Of a stretch of 64,000 nt of DNA, positions 16,735-26,683 are shown piece after piece. The DNA lies in NCBI GenBank assembly GCA_900539265.1, contig UQBM01000001.1:79773-143772 (forward strand), read 5' to 3'. Under the pieces are notes generated by a model. It saw nothing but the letters and a program-made list of their open reading frames with translations, searched no databases and had not been told where the DNA came from. Origin of the DNA: an uncultured Mollicutes bacterium (GTDB taxonomy: Bacteria; Bacillota_I; Bacilli_A; ML615J-28; CAG-313). Position numbers and translations under genes: made by a program. How positions within the stretch are numbered: position 1 is the stretch's first letter; every line of letters starts with the position of its first letter.

Positions 16735-18702
16735 ATGAAAAAAATAATAATATCATTAATTTTAGTTTTTAATTTGTTATTTACTAGTAACTTTTTTATA
16801 AAGATTAGAGCCTCAACTTTTAGCGATATTAGTAAACCATTAATCGTATTACAAGGTCAAGACTATAATCAATATCTAAATTATCCAGGATACTCTATAT
16901 TAGAAAGTAATGTCAATTTTAATAAGTGTGGTATTTATCGAGTTAAATATGAAAATGATTTTAATAAAAAGGCTATTGAAAAAAAAGTATATGTCAAATC
17001 TTATGAAGAATTATTAAAAGAAAAAAATTTTAATCAACAGTATGGACAAATTTTGGAAAATAGTAATTTGGCTAGCGTCCAAAAAGTTAAAAAAGATAAG
17101 GATTCATATTATATTAGTTTATTAGAAGAAACAGAAAATGAACTTTATAATATCAAATTAGTTAAGATTACAAATGGATTTATAGTGTATGATAAGACAA
17201 TATTTCCTAAAGTTAGAGGGAAAATTGTTGATTTTGTTATTAATAATGATGAAGTTACCTTATTAGTTGAACAAGAAAGAGATGGGTATCATCAAGAGGT
17301 TTACCTTATTATGTTAAATGAATTCGGTGATATAGTAAATATAAAAAGATATATTGGCAATGGCGTTGACAAAGCAAAAAAATTACTAGAAGATGACATC
17401 AATTATTATCTTATTATTGAAACTAATTCTAGTAATAATTTTGATTATACTTTTGAACATTCTTATCAAAGTATTGTTATTTTTGTATATAATAAAAAGC
17501 AAAAAGCAAATACTAGTTTTCAATATATTATTGGTGAGAATGATATGGAAATTATTGATGCTTCAATAGTAGACAATCAAATATGTATAATGACAAAGAT
17601 GTATGATACAACAATTAGACTTAAAGTATTTGATTTATATTTTTTTGCATGTGAAACATTAAAACAAACTAAAAAAACTAATTTCACAACTTCTTTAACA
17701 GAAACACCTTTTAAAATAAGAGTTGATTCATGTGATGATATATATGTTGTTAGTAGTGATTTTAAAAATAACGCATCTGTTAATAAATTATATAAATTAA
17801 AAGATAATTTGCAAAAAGAATTAATTTATCACTATCAATATCCCAAAGAAGCAGTGGCTAATTTAGTCGATTTTTTGGTACTTGATCATGATCAAATTAT
17901 TATGCTTTATAATTTAATTGATTATCAACAAATTAATTCATATGGATATTTATATCAAATTGTTGATAATCATCAAATAGTTGCTCAAATTGAAGATTTC
18001 AATACAGAACTGTATGTAAATGGATTTATACTATCTAATGAATTATTGTTTATAGATGAGGATAGTATTTATGTTAATAAGATTAATAATGCAATATTTA
18101 AAGAGTTGAATCAAAAAATAATGATCACTTCTTTTAATGATTTGATTTTTCCTACTTTATTTGTTAATGGTCAAAAAATAAATATAGATAAAAAGAAATC
18201 ATCAATAGAATATGACATTAATGTTTTTGGAACATACTTAGCATATTATTATTTTACAACACCAGAGGTGGATATTGTTGTATTTGGAGACATAGTTGTG
18301 ATGCCTAAAATTAATGTTAATCAAAACGAAATATATGATAATAATTTTGCTTTAATATTTAATGGTGATGCTTTTTTAAATAATTATAAAATTATGTCTG
18401 GATATACGATTACAACCCCTGGTAAATATAATTTAGTTGTAGAGGGAAAAGATAAACAAACGATTGAAATTGATTTTTATGTTCAAGAAATAACTACACA
18501 AGAAACAATTAAAAATAAAGATTTATTGAAAATTACAACTACAGATAAAAAGATGAGTAGCGAAGATTGTATAAATATAAACAATCATCTTCAAAAAAAT
18601 AATTTTTATCAAGAAGGAATGGGGAAAGAAATTTGGACTTTACTTATACCTGTTTGTGCTTTTATTTTACTAATAATAACGATTGTTCGCAAGAGGAGTT
18701 AA
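16735..18702 (+). CDS. Large secreted protein with C-terminal membrane anchor (first of pair)
   Basis: 655 aa, not recognised. Visible parts are a signal peptide (about 1-27, ending IRA), a long beta-rich region with repeated strand patterns (e.g. ENELYNIKLVKITNGFIVYD, DDINYYLIIETNSS) that could form a propeller, an Ig-like stretch near 500-600, and a C-terminal helix (WTLLIPVCAFILLIITIV) followed by RKRS. It is therefore predicted to be extracellular with a membrane tail. AAAGGAGAT precedes the ATG. The next gene follows by 1 nt and has the same layout. Confidence 0.65.
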   Translation: MKKIIISLILVFNLLFTSNFFIKIRASTFSDISKPLIVLQGQDYNQYLNYPGYSILESNVNFNKCGIYRVKYENDFNKKAIEKKVYVKSYEELLKEKNFNQQYGQILENSNLASVQKVKKDKDSYYISLLEETENELYNIKLVKITNGFIVYDKTIFPKVRGKIVDFVINNDEVTLLVEQERDGYHQEVYLIMLNEFGDIVNIKRYIGNGVDKAKKLLEDDINYYLIIETNSSNNFDYTFEHSYQSIVIFVYNKKQKANTSFQYIIGENDMEIIDASIVDNQICIMTKMYDTTIRLKVFDLYFFACETLKQTKKTNFTTSLTETPFKIRVDSCDDIYVVSSDFKNNASVNKLYKLKDNLQKELIYHYQYPKEAVANLVDFLVLDHDQIIMLYNLIDYQQINSYGYLYQIVDNHQIVAQIEDFNTELYVNGFILSNELLFIDEDSIYVNKINNAIFKELNQKIMITSFNDLIFPTLFVNGQKINIDKKKSSIEYDINVFGTYLAYYYFTTPEVDIVVFGDIVVMPKINVNQNEIYDNNFALIFNGDAFLNNYKIMSGYTITTPGKYNLVVEGKDKQTIEIDFYVQEITTQETIKNKDLLKITTTDKKMSSEDCININNHLQKNNFYQEGMGKEIWTLLIPVCAFILLIITIVRKRS

Positions 18703-18703
18703 G

Positions 18704-20917
18704 ATGAGAAAAATAGGTTTTATAAGTTTTATATTATTATGTTGTTATCTTAATTTAGCAATACCAGTTAAAGCTGATAAGACAAGTCAAGAAGTAGAGT
18801 TTTATGAAGAAGTTAAAAGGGAAGTTTTTTTAGAAGATATTAATAGTATTGATATTTTAGATGACGATGTATATACTGCCAATGATGATTTTTATTATTT
18901 AAAATATAATCTAAAGCAAAAAGGAAAACTTATTGCATTTTGTGAAAGAGTAGATTACTTATATTTGTTATATTTTAATAATAGTTATTATTTGGAACAA
19001 TTAGACTTAAAAAAGGGTGATTCTAAATTAATCAAATTTGATAATAAAATTACTGATATAAAAATAAAAAATGATTATATATATTTAGTTGGTTGTTTAA
19101 ATGATGATGCTATTATTTATAGATATAGTTTAGATTTAACATTGTATAATATGTATACTTTTGGTGGTGATCAATATGAAGAATTTTGTAAAATTTATTT
19201 CATAAATGATTATATATATTTATTTGGATTAAAAAATGGAATTAGTCATAATAGTCCATTTTTAAATGTTGGTAATAGTATGGATATAAAACCATTTATT
19301 ATAAAAATAGATAATAATTATACAATCAAAAAAAGTTTTTATATAAATGAGCATACAGAATTAGAAAGATTTAAAAGTATAATCGTTGATAATCAAGAAA
19401 TCTATTTTATAATTGAAAGTAACAATCAAAATTATTACCAGTATACTCTTAATGATGATTTACAGATTAAAGAGCGTTATCTAATTTCAAATAATCAGGA
19501 TATATCTAATATTTTTCTTGTTAATAGTTATAATATAAAAAATGAGAAGATATATGTATATGTGACTAATCATAGTTTATATTACGGTAGTTTTACCAAT
19601 GAGTTTGTTCATACTTTTAAAATTAGTGATGATATTGATTGTTTGAATTATACTTTTATAAATAGTGGTATATTAGAATTATTCTGTACAGAAAATCAAA
19701 AAATAATTAAATATGAAGTTTCAATGTATTATATAAATTTTGTAAATGAGAAGATAGTGTATTATAAAGATAGTACATATTTAGATACTAATCATTTTTC
19801 AGTATCTTCATATTTTGAGCCATTAGTTTTTAATTATGATTATGAAAAAAATTCTAAAATTACTTTAAATAAATCAGGTATTTTTAAAGCTTTTTACTAT
19901 GCTAAAAAAGCTAATGGTAGTTTTCTTAGAATTTCTACTCCATATATTATTAAACCATATCTAAATATTATTAATGGAGGAATTTATCAAAAAGGATATA
20001 AATTAGAATTTAGTGATAATTTATATTTAAATGATAAAAAGGTTTATAATGGAGAAATATTGAATCTTATAGGAGAAAATAAAATTACCCATGAGGTTAA
20101 TAATATTAAAAAGGATTATATTATTTATGTTGAAGATAATTATTATAAACAAATGGATTTAAACTGGATAGAATCGCATATAGTTCAAAATCTTTATGAT
20201 AAATATTTATATAATATTTTGTTATCATATGATAAGGAAGTAAAACAAGTAATTGTAAATAATGAAATTTGGCCATTTAATAAAATTGATAATATGATAG
20301 TACTAGAATTTAATTCTTATAAGGTTGGCATTGAAAAATATAATATTGATTATATTGAATTTATAGATGGAAGTATATATGAGATTAAAGAACAATTATT
20401 TATTAAAACGAAGAAAAGTTTACCAATTATTGATATTTATTATCAAGAAGATTTTATAGAATATAATATTGTAGATGATGATCAGAGTATAAATGATATT
20501 TTTATTAAATATTATTTAAATGATAAAACAGTTATTGTGGATAGGCTTCATTTAGGAAATTCTAAAATTAAAATAAATAATAATATCACAAGGATTGAAG
20601 TCATCTTGCAATATGAAAATGGTACAACTGATTTATATGAACAAATATTATTTGAGGTAGATGCTACTACAAAAAGAAAAGAAAAAATATTTTTTAATAT
20701 AGATATAAAATTTAATGATAACAAAATTAATCAAATTTTGATAAAGGATTTTAATGTAAGAAATGTTAATTTATCATCAGCTAAAATACAAGATGTCATT
20801 TTTACAGATGCTTTAGTTGATAATCGCAATAAAGTGGTAATATATATATCATTTATTTTAACTAGTATAATTGTTACAACTTCAACTATTATTCTTATAA
20901 TTAAGAAAAAATCCTAA
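18704..20917 (+). CDS. Large secreted protein with C-terminal membrane anchor (second of pair)
   Basis: 737 aa, not recognised. Signal peptide (about 1-24, ending VKA), a beta-propeller-like body with repeats such as NDYIYLVG and NDYIYLFG about 45 residues apart, Ig-like segments (about 390-480), and a C-terminal helix (VVIYISFILTSIIVTTSTIILII) followed by KKKS. The layout matches the preceding gene, suggesting paralogy or a complex. ATG 18704 follows AAGAGGAG; an in-frame upstream start at 18683 lies inside the previous gene. Confidence 0.65.
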   Translation: MRKIGFISFILLCCYLNLAIPVKADKTSQEVEFYEEVKREVFLEDINSIDILDDDVYTANDDFYYLKYNLKQKGKLIAFCERVDYLYLLYFNNSYYLEQLDLKKGDSKLIKFDNKITDIKIKNDYIYLVGCLNDDAIIYRYSLDLTLYNMYTFGGDQYEEFCKIYFINDYIYLFGLKNGISHNSPFLNVGNSMDIKPFIIKIDNNYTIKKSFYINEHTELERFKSIIVDNQEIYFIIESNNQNYYQYTLNDDLQIKERYLISNNQDISNIFLVNSYNIKNEKIYVYVTNHSLYYGSFTNEFVHTFKISDDIDCLNYTFINSGILELFCTENQKIIKYEVSMYYINFVNEKIVYYKDSTYLDTNHFSVSSYFEPLVFNYDYEKNSKITLNKSGIFKAFYYAKKANGSFLRISTPYIIKPYLNIINGGIYQKGYKLEFSDNLYLNDKKVYNGEILNLIGENKITHEVNNIKKDYIIYVEDNYYKQMDLNWIESHIVQNLYDKYLYNILLSYDKEVKQVIVNNEIWPFNKIDNMIVLEFNSYKVGIEKYNIDYIEFIDGSIYEIKEQLFIKTKKSLPIIDIYYQEDFIEYNIVDDDQSINDIFIKYYLNDKTVIVDRLHLGNSKIKINNNITRIEVILQYENGTTDLYEQILFEVDATTKRKEKIFFNIDIKFNDNKINQILIKDFNVRNVNLSSAKIQDVIFTDALVDNRNKVVIYISFILTSIIVTTSTIILIIKKKS

Positions 20918-20930
20918 TTTAAATGCATAA

Positions 20931-20977
20931 AAATAAAAGTTTACTTAATCAAAAAATATTTAAGTAAACTTTTATTT
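20931..20977 (+). terminator. Terminator after the surface-protein pair
   Basis: A perfect 17-bp stem (20931-20947 with 20961-20977) has a 13-nt loop. Confidence 0.9.
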
Positions 20978-20980
20978 CTT

Positions 20981-21009
20981 TTGTAAAAAAAAAGATTGTA
21001 TGATATACT
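20981..21009 (+). promoter_or_regulatory. dnaE promoter
   Basis: TTGTAA (20981-20986) and TATACT (21004-21009) have a 17-nt spacer, starting just after the preceding terminator and 28 nt before the dnaE ATG. Confidence 0.7.
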
Positions 21010-21037
21010 ATATATGTATATTAAGGAGGTTTTTGAA

Positions 21038-24000
21038 ATGTTCAATCAATTGTATATTCAAACCGAATATTCCATTTTGCAAAGTTCATGTAAACTAGAA
21101 CCTCTTTTTGAACGTTTGGTAAAAGATAAGGTTGATTCATGTGCTATTGTTGATGAAGGAACTATGTATGGGACTATTAAATTTTATCAAGCATGCTTAA
21201 AAAATAAGATTAAACCGATTATTGGTTTAAAAGTAAATTATGTATATAATGATATGAATAGTAGTATTTTGTTATATGCTATAAATGATTTTGGTTATAA
21301 GAATTTAATGAAAATATCTAGTAGAAGTAGATTAAATGATGGAATAGTAGATTTTGAATATTTAGAAAAAGCATCATTAGGATTAATAGCAATTATTCCT
21401 TTTGATGAATCAATTTTAATTAAATACCATCAACACCATGATGATAAAGCAATATTTCAAACAATTGATATTTTAAAACATACATATGATATTTTATATA
21501 TCGGACTTCCGATTCCCAATTCATTAATTGAATTAAATTTTAATGAGATATATCGTTTTTATAAAAATGAAGGTTATAAATTAGTTGCATTGCCAAAGGT
21601 TAGTTATTTAAATATTGATGAAATGGATGCTTATATAACACTTAGGTCAATTAAAATGAATGCGAATTTGTATAAACCATTAGAAGTGGAAAAGTATCAT
21701 TATTTGTTAGAACAAGAAGAATTAGAGTTTCTTTTTAGGGATTATCAAGATTTAATTGCTGCTACTATTGAAATAGCATCTTTATGTCAGGTAGAAATAG
21801 AATTTGGTAAATATCAATTACCTTTATATCAAGCAGGGTTAGATACGAAATCATATTTAAAAGAATTATGCTTAGTTGGATTAAAGAAAAGAATGCAAAG
21901 TTTTAGTTATTCCTATGATTATCAAATGTATTTAAAAAGGCTTAATGATGAATTAGATACAATCAATCAAATGGGATTTAATGATTATTTTTTAATTGTA
22001 TATGACTATGTTAAATTTGCCAAAAAAAATGGTATACTAGTAGGACCAGGTAGAGGATCGGCTCCAGCATCACTTGTTAGTTATACCTTAGGAATTACTG
22101 AAGTGGATCCTATTTATTACAATTTATTATTTGAAAGATTTTTAAATCCTGAAAGAATTTCTATGCCTGATATTGATATTGATTTTCCAGATGATAGGCG
22201 TGATGAAGTTATTAAATATGTTGGACAAAGATATGGAAAGGAAAAAGTGGCTCATATTGTTACATTTGGTACTTTTAAAGCTAAACTTGCAATTAATGAT
22301 TGTGCACGAGTTTATAAATTACCAGATGAACATTTAAAACAAATAAACAAATGCCTTCAATCATCTTTGTCATCAAGAGGAGTTAGTTTATCATTAAAAG
22401 ATGCAATTAAAAATAATATAGAATTGCAACAATTAATGGATGATTATGATGATATTAAAAAGGTTTTGGAAATTGCGTCTATTATTCAAGGAATTCCGAG
22501 AAATATATCAACACATGCGGCAGGTATTGTAATTACTAAATATGATTTAGTCAATTATACACCTCTTGATGAAGGATTAGATGATATATATCAAACCCAG
22601 TATGAGTCTAGTGATTTAGAAATTTTAGGTCTTTTGAAAATGGATTTTTTAGGACTTAAAAATTTAACAAATATTGCGAAAACAATTGAATTAATTCAAA
22701 AAGATAATCCTAATTTTATACTTCCTAAAAGAGAAGACGATGAGGAAACGTATAAGATGTTAGCCGATGGTGATGTTAGTGGTGTTTTTCAATTAGAATC
22801 AGCAGGGATGAGAAAATTAATTATGAATTTAAAAACCTCTAGTCTCGAGGATATCATACAAGCACTTGCTTTGTATAGACCTGGACCAATGGATATTATT
22901 CCGCTATTTATTAAAAGAAAATTTAATTTAGAAAAAATAGATTATCCTCATAAAGATTTAGAACCAATCTTAAAAGAAACATATGGTACTATTGTTTATC
23001 AAGACCAAATTATGTTGATAGCTTGTAAATTTGCAGGATATACATTAGGTCGAGCAGATATTTTAAGAAGAGCAGTTTCTAAGAAAAAAAAGGAAGTTTT
23101 AGAACAAGAACGAGAAGTTTTTGTAAATTCATCGATCAAGCAAGGATATTCTTATGATGATGCTAGTTTAATATACGACTATATTGTCAAGTTTGCAGAT
23201 TATGGTTTTAATAAAGCTCATAGTGTTGCTTATGCTAAGGTTGCCTATTTAACTGCCTATTTAAAATGTCATTATTTTAGTTATTATTTTTCTACTTTAA
23301 TGACTTCTTTTATGGGAAGTATTAGTGATATTTTAGACTATACTAAACAACTACTTTCAAGACATATTAAAGTTAATGCTCCCTCCATTAATAAAAGCAT
23401 TGATATTTTTAATGTAATTGATGGTGAGATATACTTTCCTATTAGTATAATTCGAGGACTTGGTAATGTTAAAACTAATGATATTTTAGAAGAAAGAAAG
23501 AAAGGTATTTTTAATAGTTTTGAAGATTTTATAATAAGATGTAAAAATATTATAGCTGCATCATTAATAGAAAATATTATTTATAGTGGTGCTTTAGATG
23601 AATTTGGATTAACTAAAAAAGCTATGATTGACAATTATCAAAATATTATTGAAAAAAGTACTTATACATTTGTTAAAAACATTTTGCAAATAGATTATGT
23701 GGAAGATGAATATAGTTATGGTACTTTACAAGAAAAGGAATTAGAAGTTTTAGGAATTAATATACAATATGATTTTTTTAAACAATGTGTGGCGCTTTAT
23801 GATAAATATAAGATGATTAAAATAAGTGATTTAAATTTAAATCAAAATATTAGAACAATGGGAATGATTAAAAATGTTAAAGAAATTTTAACAAAACAAA
23901 AAGAAAAAATGGCTTTTATTGAACTCGGTGATGATACATCTAGTATAGAGGTTGTTTTTTTCCCTAAAATTTATTTTTCCTCATTACCTCTTAATAAAGG

Positions 24001-24079
24001 TATGATTATAATGGTATCTGGGAATGTTCAAAAAAGAACAACAATGCAAATAATTGCTGATTATGTGAAAAAAATATAG
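21038..24079 (+). CDS. dnaE: DNA polymerase III alpha subunit, DnaE type
   Basis: 1013 aa. It has an N-terminal PHP domain (about 1-200), the C-family polymerase palm with GPGRGSAPAS and the PDIDIDF catalytic aspartates (about residues 345-400), fingers with ARVYKLP and AHSVAYAKVAY, HhH, and an OB domain at the end. It replicates DNA, in Firmicutes usually beside PolC. The PHP metal motif is degenerate: LYIQTEYS replaces HLHVHSEYS and DEGT replaces DHGN, so no proofreading is expected from it. ATG 21038 follows AAGGAGG; the in-frame ATG at 20996 precedes it in the promoter. Confidence 0.93.
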   Translation: MFNQLYIQTEYSILQSSCKLEPLFERLVKDKVDSCAIVDEGTMYGTIKFYQACLKNKIKPIIGLKVNYVYNDMNSSILLYAINDFGYKNLMKISSRSRLNDGIVDFEYLEKASLGLIAIIPFDESILIKYHQHHDDKAIFQTIDILKHTYDILYIGLPIPNSLIELNFNEIYRFYKNEGYKLVALPKVSYLNIDEMDAYITLRSIKMNANLYKPLEVEKYHYLLEQEELEFLFRDYQDLIAATIEIASLCQVEIEFGKYQLPLYQAGLDTKSYLKELCLVGLKKRMQSFSYSYDYQMYLKRLNDELDTINQMGFNDYFLIVYDYVKFAKKNGILVGPGRGSAPASLVSYTLGITEVDPIYYNLLFERFLNPERISMPDIDIDFPDDRRDEVIKYVGQRYGKEKVAHIVTFGTFKAKLAINDCARVYKLPDEHLKQINKCLQSSLSSRGVSLSLKDAIKNNIELQQLMDDYDDIKKVLEIASIIQGIPRNISTHAAGIVITKYDLVNYTPLDEGLDDIYQTQYESSDLEILGLLKMDFLGLKNLTNIAKTIELIQKDNPNFILPKREDDEETYKMLADGDVSGVFQLESAGMRKLIMNLKTSSLEDIIQALALYRPGPMDIIPLFIKRKFNLEKIDYPHKDLEPILKETYGTIVYQDQIMLIACKFAGYTLGRADILRRAVSKKKKEVLEQEREVFVNSSIKQGYSYDDASLIYDYIVKFADYGFNKAHSVAYAKVAYLTAYLKCHYFSYYFSTLMTSFMGSISDILDYTKQLLSRHIKVNAPSINKSIDIFNVIDGEIYFPISIIRGLGNVKTNDILEERKKGIFNSFEDFIIRCKNIIAASLIENIIYSGALDEFGLTKKAMIDNYQNIIEKSTYTFVKNILQIDYVEDEYSYGTLQEKELEVLGINIQYDFFKQCVALYDKYKMIKISDLNLNQNIRTMGMIKNVKEILTKQKEKMAFIELGDDTSSIEVVFFPKIYFSSLPLNKGMIIMVSGNVQKRTTMQIIADYVKKI

Positions 24080-24090
24080 AAGGAGAATAT

Positions 24091-24966
24091 ATGAGAGTAC
24101 TTTGCTTTGATATTGGTGGTACTAATGTAAAATATGGTGTCATCGATAATGAAAAATTTTTAGAGAAAGGTTTATTTGATACAAATGCAGATCTTGGGAA
24201 AGAATATTTAACTAATATTTTAGTTGATATGGCTCAAAAGATGAAAGAGAAATATCAAATAGATGGAATTGGTATATCTTGTGCTGGTAGTGTTAATTTT
24301 GAAAAAGCATATATTGAAATTGCACCAGATGCTTTACCTAGTTTTTCAGATTGGGACTTCAGAAAAATATTCAAAGAAAGGGTAGGACTTGATTGTATTG
24401 CGGACAACGATGTTAATAGTTTTGCCAAAGCAGAATGTGTTAATGGTGCTGCAAAAGATTTTGATCACTTTATTGTCATTACAGTTGGTACTGGTATTGG
24501 AGGTGCTATTGTTATGAATGATGAAATTTGGCGTGGAAAAAATTATAATGCAGGTGAAGTTGGTAGGGTTTTAATTGGGAATGCTAAATGGGAAAGTGTT
24601 GCTTCTACTCAAGCTTTGATCAAAGAAGCAAGGAGAGCAGGACTTGATGTTCATAATGGAATAGAGTTATTTCAACTATATGATAATCATGATGAAATTG
24701 CAATTGCTGTAGTCAATAGATTTTATGACTTGCTTGGTATTGGAATGGCTAATTTAGTATATGTATATAACCCAGAGGCAATTATTATTGGTGGTGGAAT
24801 TTCTAAAAGAGAATCATTTGCTTCTTCAGTTGAAAAGTATATGAATTCGCATTTATCATATGGTTTTAGAAATACTGCAAAAGTTTTAAGTGCAAGTTAT
24901 CGAAACGATGGTGGTATGCTTGGAGCATATTATAACTTTGTTGAATATAAAAAGGAGAAAAAATAA
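24091..24966 (+). CDS. ROK-family sugar kinase, zinc motif absent
   Basis: 291 aa. ATP-binding DIGGTNVKYGV at the N-terminus, catalytic Asp in ADNDVNSFA and VGTGIGGAIV. The substrate motif that normally reads E-[IL]-G-H is EVGR here, and the CxCGxxGC zinc loop is missing. The order kinase-phosphoglucomutase-phosphoglucose isomerase suggests it supplies glucose 6-phosphate, but other sugars cannot be excluded. AGAAGGAG precedes the ATG, 11 nt after dnaE. It overlaps the next gene by 1 bp. Confidence 0.82.
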   Translation: MRVLCFDIGGTNVKYGVIDNEKFLEKGLFDTNADLGKEYLTNILVDMAQKMKEKYQIDGIGISCAGSVNFEKAYIEIAPDALPSFSDWDFRKIFKERVGLDCIADNDVNSFAKAECVNGAAKDFDHFIVITVGTGIGGAIVMNDEIWRGKNYNAGEVGRVLIGNAKWESVASTQALIKEARRAGLDVHNGIELFQLYDNHDEIAIAVVNRFYDLLGIGMANLVYVYNPEAIIIGGGISKRESFASSVEKYMNSHLSYGFRNTAKVLSASYRNDGGMLGAYYNFVEYKKEKK

Positions 24967-26672
24967 TGGATCAAAAAACTTTAGAAAAAGTTAAAAAATG
25001 GGAAAATTTTAAAGAATTAGATCCTTCTTTAAAAGAAGAATTAGAAACAATGAAAGATAATGAGGAAGCCCTTATAAATGCATTTTATAATGATATTGCT
25101 TTTGGAACTGGAGGTCTTCGTGGCATATTAGGAGTTGGAACCGATAGGATGAATATATATGTTGTTAGAAAATCAACTCTAGGATTTTTGAATTATATGA
25201 TAAAAAAATATCCTAATATTAAGGAAATGGGCGTTGCTATTTCATATGATTGTCGAAAGAATTCTTATTTATTTGCTAAACATGCGGCTGAGATTATTGC
25301 AAGTTGTGGTGTTAAAGCTTATTTATATACATCTATTCGTTCAACCCCACAACTAAGTTTTACAGTTAGATATTTAAAATGTGCAGGAGGTATTATGATT
25401 ACTGCTAGTCATAATCCACCAATTTATAATGGGTATAAAATCTATGATCATAATGGGTGTCAATTGGTACCAGAACTTGCCGATAAAGTAATTGAAGAAA
25501 TTAATAAAATTGATGATATGTTTCATATTCAATCAGAAAAATTTGATAACTTAGTTGCAAAGGGTTTAATTAGAATGATTGATGATGAAGTTGATAATGC
25601 ATATGTTACAAGAGTAAAAAAAATAAAAATAAATGATGTTAAGAAAGATAATATTAAAATAGTATATACTCCTCTTCATGGTACTGGAGCTACTCATATG
25701 GTTAAACTTCTTTCTTCTTGTGGATATAACGTATACCCAGTAGAAGAACAAATGATACCAGATGGTAATTTTTCAACTTTAAAATCACCAAATCCAGAAG
25801 AAGCAAGTGCCTTCGAATATGCCATTAAATTAGGAGAAAAAGTGAATGCTGATATTCTAATTGCAACGGATCCTGATGCTGATAGAATGGGAATTGCAGC
25901 AAAAGATAATGAGGGTAGATATGTGTTGCTTACGGGAAATCAAACAGGTGCTATTTTATTAGATTATCTTGGTAAATATAAAAAACACCAAAAAAAGGCT
26001 GTTGTTTTTAATACAATTGTTACCTCTAATTTTGCAAAAGCAATTTGTGAAAAATATGATTTAGAACTAGTACAAACATTAACTGGTTTTAAATATATTG
26101 GAGAACAAGCAGCCAAAATTGAAAATACAGATAAAGAATTTTTCTTTGGTTATGAAGAATCTTATGGATATGTTATTGAAGATTTTGTCAGGGATAAAGA
26201 TTCTTTTCAAGCATCATTATTATTGTCTGAGGTAGCATCATTCTATAAATCCCAAAATAAAACATTAATTAATGTTTTAAACGATTTATATGAAGAATAT
26301 GGTTATTATTTAGAAGGAGTGCATAATATTGTTCTTACGGGAATTGAGGGAAGTAAAAGAATTGAAAAAATTATGAGAACCTTCCAAAAAATGAAACTAA
26401 CTGAAATTGCTGGTTCTCATATTAGAGTATTTGAGGATTATGATAGATTAGAAAGAATTGAAGAAGGTAAAGTATCTTCTCTTAATCTTCCTCAATCCTT
26501 TGTTTTAAAGTATATATTTGATGATGGTGGATGGTTTGTTTTAAGACCATCGGGAACAGAACCTAAACTAAAAATCTATATTGCTATTAAAGCTTTATCA
26601 TACAGAAAAGCCCAACAATTTATTGAGCAACTTAAAAAAGCAATTCTTGAAATCATTGAAAATATCAAATAG
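24966..26672 (+). CDS. pgcA: Phosphoglucomutase (alpha-phosphohexomutase, PgcA type)
   Basis: 568 aa, typical of Firmicute PgcA. It has the phosphoserine loop ITASHNPPIYNGYK, metal loop DPDADRMG, sugar loop FGYEESYGY and phosphate loop RPSGTEPK. It interconverts glucose 1- and 6-phosphate, linking glycolysis to envelope sugars and glycogen. It begins at the last base of the ROK kinase stop region and is followed after 11 nt by pgi. Confidence 0.93.
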   Translation: MDQKTLEKVKKWENFKELDPSLKEELETMKDNEEALINAFYNDIAFGTGGLRGILGVGTDRMNIYVVRKSTLGFLNYMIKKYPNIKEMGVAISYDCRKNSYLFAKHAAEIIASCGVKAYLYTSIRSTPQLSFTVRYLKCAGGIMITASHNPPIYNGYKIYDHNGCQLVPELADKVIEEINKIDDMFHIQSEKFDNLVAKGLIRMIDDEVDNAYVTRVKKIKINDVKKDNIKIVYTPLHGTGATHMVKLLSSCGYNVYPVEEQMIPDGNFSTLKSPNPEEASAFEYAIKLGEKVNADILIATDPDADRMGIAAKDNEGRYVLLTGNQTGAILLDYLGKYKKHQKKAVVFNTIVTSNFAKAICEKYDLELVQTLTGFKYIGEQAAKIENTDKEFFFGYEESYGYVIEDFVRDKDSFQASLLLSEVASFYKSQNKTLINVLNDLYEEYGYYLEGVHNIVLTGIEGSKRIEKIMRTFQKMKLTEIAGSHIRVFEDYDRLERIEEGKVSSLNLPQSFVLKYIFDDGGWFVLRPSGTEPKLKIYIAIKALSYRKAQQFIEQLKKAILEIIENIK

Positions 26673-26683
26673 AAGGTGAAAAA

